Positions 12,301 through 24,300 of a DNA stretch of 64,000 nt are shown piece by piece. Position numbers and translations under genes: made by a program. The DNA comes from Siphonodentalium dalli (lineage: Eukaryota > Mollusca > Scaphopoda > Gadilida > Siphonodentaliidae): positions 134,051,129-134,115,128 of the forward strand of contig CP136064.1 of assembly GCA_032622095.1 (NCBI GenBank). The letters run 5' to 3'. How positions within the stretch are numbered: the stretch's first letter is position 1; the number at the start of each line of letters is the position of its first letter. The notes under the pieces are model-generated. The model was not told the DNA's origin and ran no database searches. It saw only the letters and a program-made list of their open reading frames with translations.

Positions 12301-15300
12301 AACCGGGAAAATTTTTTGCTTTCGGTCTTTTTGAGTGGTGAATATACTCATATAATAACATATCCAAAATCCCCATGAACCAGAAGTCGTAATTTTTGAG
12401 TCAAAATACTGGAATATGTAAACAAAAATGGTGAAAATTGTAATTTTTTTAATAAACAAATCTGCCGACCATAAACGCTCAGTCGAGTTCCCTGACTGCC
12501 AAATGTGACCATATAATAATATATCCAAAATATCCATGCGTCTAATGAAGGGAAAGTCGTTAATTTAGATACAAATGAAGAAAATATGTAAGAAAATTGT
12601 GAAAATTGGAATATTTGTCTGGGAACCAGGTCGGCCAAAATGCTTCTCCAGACTGGGGCCCCATTTTTTCGTAATGATGTCTGCTCCAACTAATTTGCCG
12701 CTAACATGTGGCCGTGAATATTACGGGGCAATATGGCGGCAATTTCCTGGAGTGTACTACCATTCACTACAGTGTCCTCTAAATGTATTAATGTGACAGA
12801 AACCTGCAACAAAAAAACGCATTATTCCTGTTGTCATAGCATAATTATGCCTGTCATTTCGTGCATAATTTGACCCTAATACTATAAAATGGCGAATCCT
12901 AATCCGTTATAGTAAGTCATATCCCGAGGATTGGGCAATTCGATGTCTAAGCAGTCTTCAAAATGACAGCGAAAATGGCAGTCGGAAGTGAACAATTGAA
13001 GTGTATTTTTTTCTTACGATATCGAATAAACGTATAGCCAATATGTAGTCATATTTGCCACCATACGAGTTTGCAAAGCCACCAATAGTTTCATAATACA
13101 TCAAATGATTGTCCCAAACCACACAACGAGTCCGCCAAACCATATACAGAGTTACAAAACCCATCTGGTATCCAAAAAAACCAACATGTGAGTATCCAAA
13201 TCCATACGACGGGCGCCCCAGATCCAAACATTGCTCCAAACCATCGACGGGGTGTCCCAATCCACCAAACGAGTTTCACAAACCACCAGACTGATGTAGA
13301 CTGAGATAGGTAGCTCCCCAAACGATACTCAACTGGTGTCATTACTCAAACATATAGTCCCCAAACCATGCATTTGGTATTCCAACTCACCCAAAATGAG
13401 TGTCACAAGCCACTAAATGAGTGTCTCAATCGACCTGATTAAGGGCCCAAACCAAACAACGAATGTTCCCAAACCACACCAGTAGTGCTCCATACGTTGC
13501 AACCTATGTTCGAAACAACATAATAGGTGTGTCCCAAACCATCCAGTAGGTTCCAGAAATATCCAATGAGTGTCCATAACCATCAGATTAGTAAAACACA
13601 CAATGAGCACCAATTGAGTGTGTCAAACCACTCAAGCAGTGCCCAAACCACGCAATGGTTGTACCACGGTTACCAAACCATCCATCTGGTGTTCGAAACC
13701 ACACAATAGATAGACATCCAATATGTAGCCCATGCCATATGTCATACAACATACAACTGTCGTCTCAATCCATTCAACTATAATGTCCCAAACGACACAA
13801 CCAGTGACCCAATCGGCCACGCAGTGTCTCAATGCACATAACCAGTATCTAAAATCTATAGCGAGTGTCCCAAACCACTCAATGTGAACACTCCACCCAA
13901 TTGGTGTCCCAAAAGCATCCAACTGAAGTCACAAATTACCCAGCGGGTGACCCAAACCATAAAACTAGCTTCATAAACCATCCAACAAGCTCCCTATCCA
14001 CCAACTGCACAGGACTGGTGTTGCGAACCAACAACCAACTGTCATATCAATACATCTACAATAGTGTACAAAACTCTCCATCGAGTATTTCACACGATCA
14101 AGGGAGTTTGTCAAACCATCCCATGAGTTTACCAAAACATAGTTTGATATATTTGAAGGATGGTTTTGTGCACTAGTTTGGGACACCTATTAAATGACTG
14201 GGGCATTCAGTGGGTGGTCTGAGACACTAGTTGGACGTTTTATACACTCCTGCTGGTTTTGATAATCATCGTGTGGCTTGGGACACTCATTGTGTGATTA
14301 TGGACACTCATCTGTTGGTTTGAGACACCCATTGGATGGTTTGTGGTACACACTTGATGATTTGAGACACCCATTTGTGTGGTTTGGGACACCACATACA
14401 TGAATTAGGACACTCGATGGGTGACATATGGCTATCGCTGGATGGTATGGAACACACATTGGACTCGTTTAGGCACTAATTGGATGGTTTTTGGCACTAT
14501 TTGGGTGGACTGTGTTACATATTATGTGGTTTGGGACACTCGTTGGCTGATTTGGAATGCCCCTTCAATGGACTGGGGCACTCACTGATTAATGTGATAT
14601 ATTATTAAGAAGGCGGTTGAGTGGTTTTACACTCCTTGGATGGTTTGGGACACGCGTTAAGTTGTTCCTGACACTCATTTGATGTATTTCGATACTAGTT
14701 TGGTTGCTGTGGACACTAATCAAATTATATTCGATACGGGATATGAGAAGATTTAGTTAAAAATCAATGACGAAATATATATTTTTGACTTTCGATTGCA
14801 ATATTCGCCGCCATTATGGGACACTGTAGGGACAAATTCTCGACATACAGCTCATTATTATCGGATTAGGGTCCGACATAATTTACTGTTGTGCTAGCCA
14901 ATACATAGTTTTCGTCTAAATGGAAACAATCTAGTCAACTTTAACAAAATTCCAAATTATACTACTTTCAGTAGCCATAGTGTCCCTATTTTTGAAAGTG
15001 ATTGCCTAGTTTCTGCTAAAATGGACACTAGTGGTTCATATATGACGTCTTATGAGTATTAAGTACACTGGTTTGTTCGATTTGCGGTTAGTCTGGGCAT
15101 TAAAATAATATTTGATTTTTCTTCGAAATTTAGTACAATCTTTTTCGAATTTGAAGGGCCCAAATTCCCAATCCTCGTGATATGGCTCACAATTATCAGA
15201 CATTGATTTAAAATGGTGTATGTTGGCACAAATGGCCATTTAAACAAAATTTCTTATAAATGGAAACGATCTGGTGAAATTTAGTGAAAATTGTCCAATT

Positions 15301-18300
15301 TTACCAATTTCGGTCGCCATTTTGTCCGCCATTTTGAATTTTTACAATCAAATTGTACACGAAATAACATACGTCTGTCATGGCAACAATAATAATTTGT
15401 TTATGTTGCATATTCCTGCCATCTGTATAACTTTAATTTAAATGACATTCATGTGTATATTTCATAAGAAACGGAAAATCATACATAAAAAACACAAATA
15501 TGACCTTTTTTTCAAAATGCTCTAGAAAATTTTCCCCAGAGCGGATTTCAGCGGATTTTGGATATGTTGTTCCCCGGGTTCTGCCCGACAAAATGACACC
15601 AAAAACAGCTTGTAAACAATTTGTTCTAGGTCCAATGCTTCAACGACCAGACTACCAGTAAATGAGTAGACTTAGCAAGATCAATGTGTCTTGGCACTGC
15701 TACGAATGCGATAACATCAATGTGTCTTCATTGTCCTACCATTTATATGACACCGACGCCAGTACCAACTACTATGACAACTATCGAGACTGAATAGCAC
15801 GTTGGAATCAATATCATCCAACTTCAGCCCTATGAGAGCAAGTAGTCCACAGTGGAACAGTGAGCATTGGAAATCTCAAAGAAACACAACTTCTACGACC
15901 TCAACAACATCTGAAATACCATATTGTCATGTATTTGATACACCCAATAAGACGAACCTGAGATTACTAACGATGAATTGTCGCAGCCTCAAAGACAAGA
16001 CTCAAGAATTGCCTGCAGCAATAGAGTACATCAAACCGGATATTGTATGTGGCACAGAGTTGTGGATGAGTGGTGTAAAACCAGGTAAACCACCAGAATT
16101 GGTGTAAAATATATTTTTTTGCAGCTTTGTGAGTAGAGGGTCCCAAATTGTCAGATGCCAAAAAAATGGCATACCTTCCTGCAATTTTTTTAGTACTACC
16201 TGGGCAGGTAGTACTAAGAAAATTGCAGGAAGATATGCCATTAGCACTACTATTGTTCCATTATAATCTTCCAAGTTAAATTGGCCCTGTTTCTTCCATA
16301 TAGTTTTTAACTGTTCATTGATAAAGAGCTATAAATTCACAAAAGATTGACTCACCTGTAGAGGATGTTTAAATGCTCCAATCAATGAAAGCCTTGAAGT
16401 ATCTCTGACTAATGAGGGCTTTCCAAGCCTCGCTTCGATGTATTTAGCAGCTACATTTGTTCCATATTTGGCGGCATACACTCCAACAGCAACTAATGTC
16501 AATCCTGCTGCCTAATGAAAAATTGTGCCATTGATAGGATATCTCAGTCATCAATGAGAATAAAACATTAAAGACACATGAATCACCTTACTCATATTTG
16601 CAGTACTATTTTTTGCACGAATTAAAAACTGTGCAAAAAATAATATGACTCCTTTATATAAAACCAAACCACAGGGAAAATAAGAGGGCTACGTTAATGA
16701 GTTACATACATTACTGAAAGTTGGAAAGTTACCGATAACTATTCAAGGAAAATCTTCGATATTATAATGCTTGAAAGAAATAAACATATTCCACTTATTC
16801 CAGGCTTAATGTGCTTGAAAACACATCTCCATATATCCACAAACCTGCATGGAGTGGTACCGTGGTATTACAGTAGTCTCAGTTAATAACATCAATCCAA
16901 CTATTTAAAATACACGCAGACAAGTGTTGATTTTTTATCAATTCTTCAGCCTAAACGTGATTGTGACTTTACTTCTTTCAAGTACATTTCAATGATGTCC
17001 ATAACTATTTAAATATCAGAATATTTATTTGGAACATACATAAACACCCATCTTCACAACAAAATGATGATGCAGTTATGTTCTACTCGATGTAAATGTT
17101 TGTCATGATGGTCTTTAATATACACAGGTATATTTTTAAAGGAATTTTTTAGAGTGCTCTGTAGGTATATAAAGCGTCTTGACCAATTTCATTGAATTTA
17201 AATGTAAACTCAACCAATGAGGACGTCCAAACTTATAAATAAATTTAGTTTCATGCAAGGACTGAATGTATGGCCATAAATAACAAGAGATGGACTGTCG
17301 TCCGGTGCATACCCCCTTGTGGCATACCGATCTGTATACCAAATTTGGTTCAGTTCACATCATTCAATCTAAAGTTATCATCCGGAAACCGCAAATCAGG
17401 TGAAATCTAAGTTGAAAAAAGGACATAACTCAGTCAAAATCATGCGAACGAAACCCATATTTGAACTTGATCTGTATTTTGGGGTGGTAACCTAAAATAC
17501 CAAATTTGGTTCAGTTCACTTGATTCAATCTATAGTTATCATCAGGAAACCAAAAGAGGACTGATGACGCTCGGACAGACAACCCATTTACATAATACAA
17601 CCGTTTTTTCAAACGTGCATATAAAAATGAATAACTCTAGAACGGAAACTCGAACAAAACGATTGAATCTTCTATTGAATGTCCCCATAATAGTGAACAT
17701 CCATACAAAATTTCATTGAGATCCGAGGACTACTGTTCAAGTTATGACCTGAACACACATCGGATGGACCAAAACGCCAACATATCCAGATAAACAAAGA
17801 TGAATAACTCTAGAATGGAAAAGCCGAACAAAACAATGGAACCCACTATTGAATTTCTCATAGTAGTGAACATCCATACCAAATTTCATTGAGATCCCAG
17901 CACAACTGCTGAAATTACGACATGAACAGACACCAGACGGACCAAAAAGCCAACATTTCCAGATAAACAAAGATGAATAACTCTAGAATGAAAAATCCGA
18001 ACAAAACGATGGAACCCTCTATTTAATATCCTGATAGTAGTGAACAGCCATACCAAATTTCATTGAGATCCCAGCACAACTGTTGAAGTTACAACATGAA
18101 CAGACACCAGACAGACCAAAAAGCCAACATTTCCAGATAAACAAAGATAAATAACTCTAGAATGGAAAATCCGAACAAAACGATGGAACCCTTTATTTAG
18201 TAGTGAACATCCATAGCTAATTTCATTGAGATCCAAGCACTACTGTTCAGGTGCAAAACAGTATACCCCTCTTTTTTTTTTTTAAAGGGGGTATAATAAA

Positions 18301-21300
18301 CTAACAGGGAGGAAATTACTTTTTAACTTTTGATTAGTATATAGCTAGTCAATTATTGTAATTGGATAGCATCCATTCAGAATTGAGTAGCTATTTTTTA
18401 TGGGCCTGACATCGATGACCGACTACCGAAGGCAGGAGTTGGGGTTAGTACAAAGGGGTAATGATGAGCCGATTGTCAAATAGAGCTTTGCGACGATTGC
18501 CGATTATTTGAGATCACAATCGGCCGATTCAGATGCTGATTCCGATTATTTTAATAATTAAACCAAAATATGTTATATGTGTTATTTGGAAGCAACAAGT
18601 CAGTAATATACCAGTTTCTGACAACCAATACACATGTTATATTATGCTCAATTTACTGTAGATTTCTGTCTATAAGTCGCTACTTGTTGACCCAGTATTT
18701 CCCCTCAAAATGTGCATGCGCCTTATACAACTGTAAGTCAATAGGGGGTATGAATTCTGGCTACAATAACAGACACAGGTGAGTTTTGGCATTCGCTGCG
18801 ATGACAACTCAGAAGAGTGCATGACCATTCACACCGAAACAGGAACAAAATGTTTAATTACAAATAAAAACAATTAAATAACATTAATAATTTTTACCAG
18901 TGTATTTACCCCTATCCAATTAACAAAATACAAGAGTTCAACATGAGACCTCCGTCTGAGGCAGGCCTCAGCTTACCAGGCGAGTAAGGCAAAATAGTCG
19001 CCCTCGATGCCTCGAAGTCGCCTTAAGTGTCGCGCCAGGGTGAAGTGAAGTCGCCCAAAATTATCCTACGGCTGTAGCAAGCGATAAGCCATGCAATATA
19101 TCGCCTGCGAGTCAAACAGTGACAAAATGTTGACACAAGGTCGACTCCTTTTGTTTAACAGCGTTAAGTTAGTAAATGCGGTCTTCAATGTCCAGACAAG
19201 GATTATAATATATCAAACAAAGAAGCCTTCCGTTTTGGCCATACTTAATAAAGTGTTGGTTTCTGCTCGTCCCGACCGACTGCTTTAAAACCGCCGACTC
19301 AAATTATTATTATATTGCCAATTTAAACGTTTTGTTTGTTTTAGTTCCGTTTCCGTCTTTGTGGTATTCCGTGTTTTTACGCAATAACAGAATGCGAATC
19401 GAACAGACCTCAAATAATTCTATTGAATCCGTACTCCCTTTAAATTATCCGATGTTACCTGATGTTACTGAATATATTTGGCGACAAAATTATCCGAGAG
19501 CACCATTTTATAGTTTGCAAATAAAGTTTTAATCGTTGTATTGCCTTGTTCGAAATAAAACGTGATCCATAGTCGGAAAATCGTAATTTTATTCCCAATG
19601 ATTCAGTGATTTTAGAGACACTTGGTAGTCGAATGTCAAGACCGTTAATTGTGGCATATATATGCAAACCAAATGCAACAAACAATCTATATTACATTTA
19701 AATAAAAAATTTGAATTTTTTCCATGATAATGTTTTTTCGTTTGTTTAACCTATACATATTAAATAAATTATCCGATGAAATTATTCTCCAGTCTCTCAC
19801 TTCTCCCTATTTTTCTCTCACTTCTCCCCATTTCTGCCAGAGGGAGAAGTATTCTCAACCTGCAAGCTGAGGCCTGGTCTGAGGAAGGGAATTCTTATGT
19901 TAATCCACGTTAATCCTGAACTCAACTGCAGAGACAATACCAAGGATGATGCAACACTTGTTTACTGTCTACATGTTTTTTTTCAGTCGGCTTATAGATT
20001 GAGGTCACTAGCTGACCTGATATCAGTTTGAATCAGTTTGAATACTGGTGATTAGCGGTCATTAAGTTGAATAGTAAGCAATTATTTCATGTGTCTTTTG
20101 GGAACAGTCAAAATTGTTGTCCCGAGGTATCAGGAATGACTATCGAACTGTTGTCCAAGGCCGAAGGCCAAGGGCAACAGTTCGATAGTCATTCCTGATA
20201 CCTCGGGACAACAATTTTGCCTGTTCCCAAAAGACACATGAAATAATTGCTTTGTTACCCAATACATTTACTTGTATATAATCAGGTCATTGCTAATTAA
20301 TCATTCCGAAATAGCCGAAACGTCACGGAAATTGCAAACCATGTAACAGTTCGTTCAGGCCAGTCAACAGTTCGCTCGGAGCCAGTCAACAGTTCGCTCG
20401 GGTCGGGCAACAGTTCACTTGTGACGTCACGAAAGCTGACCGTAATTGCAAACCGGGCAACAGTTCATTCAGGGCGGGCAACAGTTGTTGTGGCGTTACG
20501 AACGCGAATTTGGGAATAACCAGTTAATTCTAAATCCCAATGATTTATGGAGTAAAACACTACTATTGGGTAACAATAAGCAATTATTTCATGTGTCTTT
20601 TGGGAACAGTCAAAATTGTTGTCCCGAGGTATCAGGAATGACTATCGAACTGTTGCCCAAGGCCGAAGGCCGAGGGCAACAGTTCGATAGTCATTCCTGA
20701 TACCGAGGGACAACAATTTTGCCTGTTCCCAAAAGACACATAAAATAATTGTTTTGTTACCCAATACATTTACTTGTATATTATCAGGTCATTGCTAATT
20801 AATCACACTCTTTAATATTGTTATTTCGAATTATGAGAACTAACTGGAATATACCGCCATGTATCTGAATGCCAAAACACACGTCCGGAAATTGCAAACC
20901 ATGTAACAGTTCGTTCGGGCCAGTCAACAGTTCGCTCGGAGCCAGTCAACAGTTCGCTCGGGTCGGGCAACAGTTCACTCGTGACGTCACGAAAGCTGAC
21001 CGTGATTGCAAACCGGGCAACAGTTCATTCAGGGCGGGCAACAGTTCGTTGTGGCGTTACGAACGCGAATTTGGGGTTAACCAGTTAATTCTAAATCCCA
21101 ATGATTTACGAAGTAAAACTCTACTATTGGGTAACAATAGTTGTTAATTGGTGAACAACAGGGATTTTGTAAACACACTACACTATATAATGGGTCTCGT
21201 CTGGCTATTTTACATAATTATTTCAATTCATTTGATATATAATAACTGAAGCGTCGCGAATGCAGTCAACTGTGTAATTATGTGTCAGGTGACATGTACT

Positions 21301-24300
21301 TTCAGGGGGTTTATACTTGTGTTAGGCAGGACCTGGCTGTATATCATCAAATTTGTGTTTGGTTACACTTTCCCCATGTTTACTGGTCATTTATTCAACA
21401 AAAACATCATTATATTTAACAGTTTATTGAAGAAAAACAAGCACCTGCTTATTATTTAGACAATCGGAAATGCCGATGTTGAAACCCGAGTCCGATTGTC
21501 ATCCGATGGGCCACAATCGGCCGATTCCGATTGTCTTTTACGATCATCAGCTCATCACCACAAATGGGTGTCCCCTTTCATATGGGGGTTGGGGGGGGGG
21601 GGCTCCTCGATAAAATATTTGAAATTTCAATGCTCTGGGCTTACAATTAACAAATAAAATATAAAATAAACAAGACAGTCAATGACTGTGGGGTCGCTCA
21701 CCAGACTGCAAAGACTGATAAGACTGGGACTCTGGAGACCAAAACAGTCAGCACTTTTCATAATCGCTTTAAAAGAAGTAGATTTAAACAGGATATGTGG
21801 CTAGAGAGACTTCAAGTATGTAGATTGGTGAAAATCCACCTTGAAATTGCCAACTGTACACTACTTATTTTCTGCAAATTAGGGGATATAGAAACTTCCT
21901 AGAAGGGAAATTTAACTAACAACAATGTAAATTTGATACTATAGATACTTCCCAGAAGATGAGGCCTGAGCAGAATGAGGTCTCCAGAGGGTGAATTTGG
22001 TGATGCTAGCCCCGCTGTGCGGGATAGCATCACAAAAAGCGTGTCTGTTCCTACATTGTGCATGCCTGGCCTCAAGCAACACAATGTATTATACAATCAA
22101 GCCTTGAAATAGTGTGATAGTGTGTCTGTCATTTGCAGAATGAGTTCCCCAGAGGGTGAATTTAGTGACGCTATCCCGCACAGCGGGCTAGCATCACTAA
22201 ATTCACCCTCTGGGGACCTCATTCTGATAAGGCCCTCAACTGCTATGGAAGACCTAGAATAAGATTGAAGTTCCCCAGTTGAAGTTGGTGATGTTCACCC
22301 ATTGGGCACCTCAATTATGAATTTTATCTTCTGCAAATTAGGGAAATTTAACTAACAACAATGTAAATTTGATACTATAGATACTTCCCAGAAGATGAGG
22401 CCTAAGCAGAATAAGGTCTCCAGATGGTGAATTTGGTGATGCTAGCCCGCTGTGTGGGATAGCATCACTAAAAGCATGTCTGTTCCTACATTGTGCATGT
22501 CTGGCCTCATGCAACACAATGTATTATACAATCAAGCCTTGAAATAGTGTGTCTGTCATTTGCAGAATGAGGTCCTCAGAGGGTGAATTTAGTGACGCTA
22601 TCCTGAACAGCGGGCTAGCATCATTAAATTCACCATCTGGGGACCTCATTCTGCTAGGGCCCCCAACTGCTATGGCAGACCTAGGATAAGATTGAAGTTC
22701 CCCAGTTGAAGTTGGTGATGTTCACCCATTGGGCACCTCAATTATGAATTTATCTTCTGCAAATTAGGGGATATAGAAACTTCCTTGAAGGGAAATGTAA
22801 CTAACAACAATGTTAATTTGATACTATAGATACTTCCCAGAAGATGAGGCCTAAGCAGAATGAGGTCTCCAGAGGGTGAATTTGGTGATGCTAGGCCGCT
22901 GTGTGGCATAGCATCACTAAATTCACCCTCTGGGGACCTCATTCTGCAAATGACATTAGTCCTGATATGAGCAATACATGAGATATTGGGAATTAATGAC
23001 ATCTAGCAAATCTGCAGGAATGTTTATAAACATATCAAGATTGACATGATTGTGTCGGCATACCCAGCATATATACAGTTACAGCCAAAGTAAATGCTTC
23101 TTATTAATGATTCTGTCAAGAAGTTGAGTAAATTTTATTTTTGAGACCAGGCCAGGGTGGCAGAAGCAGTGCACTTGAGTGAAGGGCCAGGGGCCACAAC
23201 CTACAGAAATGTAATGGCATTAGTTTTCCAATTTTCAAAAAATGTTAAACAATATATATATATAATTGACCATGGAGTTAAATACAATTTTTTTTTTTTT
23301 TTTAAATATTCTAATAAAAAAAAACAATTCCACAGTTTTTTTAAATATTCTTTTATTTTTTAATATATCATTTCTTTTCTATTCTTTTCTTTTTTGGTTA
23401 AAGAGTTTAATCTGAATTTTTTTTTTTCTGAGTTATGTTCCTGGCCCCACCCACATTTGACCCAGTGACCTCATTTGAACAAATCTGAACCCCAGTCAAC
23501 CAATGAACCTTCATACCAAATATGAACCCATTTGGCCTGATGGTATTCGAGAAGAAGATGTTTAAAAGAATTACTATGGAGGGAAAGAGTTATGGCCCTG
23601 GTTTCTCAACTAATCAACCCAGTGACCTCATTTGAACAAATCTGAATGAGAGTCACCTAGGAAACATCCACACCAAATATGAACCAATTCGGTCCAATGG
23701 AACTTCAGAAGAAGATGTTCAAAGAATTGTTGACGGATGGACGGACAGACGGACGGATGGACGGACGACGGACGAAGAGTGATGACTATAGCTACACCGG
23801 AGACTTCGTCTCAGGTGAGCTAAAAAGTAGCATTAGTATTTGAATTATATGTGAGAAGTGGAATAGTCTTCTTTGAACTTCTCATTTGTCAGTAAAAGTT
23901 TCCATGTCTGATGGTTCAAGGCCATACATATTTCTGTTCACACATGTCTTAAATTCACACCATTCATTGAATATTAGCATGTGATCAACAGCTTTCATCA
24001 CCAGCACTTCTTGAAAGTTGGATGTTAAGGTTTTGATTTCATCGTTCCTGTAATTGTCCTGTAATTTTTCACTATTGCTGCGCCAGGTGTCTGTGTTCAT
24101 AATATTACAGCATTTGATAACGGCATCAATGTTAATGTCACCACAACGGTTTTCAATGCACATTATAATTTTCTGGACACAATTGTCTTTTGATGCAATG
24201 ATAGAATCGGCATCAGCCTTTTTTCAGATTTATCCCATCACCCTTGTAAGGTATGTTAATGTTTCCTGTTGCTAAAAGAGCTGATCTTAGAAGTGAATTT

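Larger units (their letters stand above)
11305..15654. mobile_element. 4.35-kb foldback-like element inserted in the LINE PHD finger
   Basis: Both ends start TAGTCTGGTCGTTGA. After a short divergent stretch the inverted repeat resumes as 'cctagaacaaattgtttaca', 'ctgtttttggtgtcattttg' and 'ggggaaaattt', total arm about 130 bp. The element is flanked by CCA (11302-11304 and 15655-15657), a possible 3-bp target duplication; removing the insert restores the LINE PHD frame order. Inside are a tandem array of about 385-bp units (left) and a long diverged minisatellite that switches orientation near 14.15 kb. No transposase ORF seen. Non-autonomous; superfamily unknown. Confidence 0.75.
18462..21554. 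mobile_element. Candidate 3.1-kb hAT-like element containing nested repeats (tentative)
   Basis: Left end 'atgatgagccgattgtc...cacaatcggccgattc' mirrors right end 'ccacaatcggccgattcc...tcatcagctcatcacc'. The AATCGGCCGATT core resembles the subterminal repeats of the 47955-49030 hAT element. No target duplication was seen, so the ends are approximate. It would enclose the 18962-19876 hAT MITE and the palindromic repeats at 20-21 kb. Confidence 0.45.

Noticed and set aside
11939..12376. 145-codon minus-strand frame in the foldback element
   Set aside because: It lies in the 385-bp tandem repeat; its length comes from the repeat phase and no protein family is recognised.
17553..17590. CTGATGACGCTCGGACAGAC as a possible hammerhead or snoRNA box
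   Set aside because: It is part of the dispersed intronic repeat; no matching partner core nearby.
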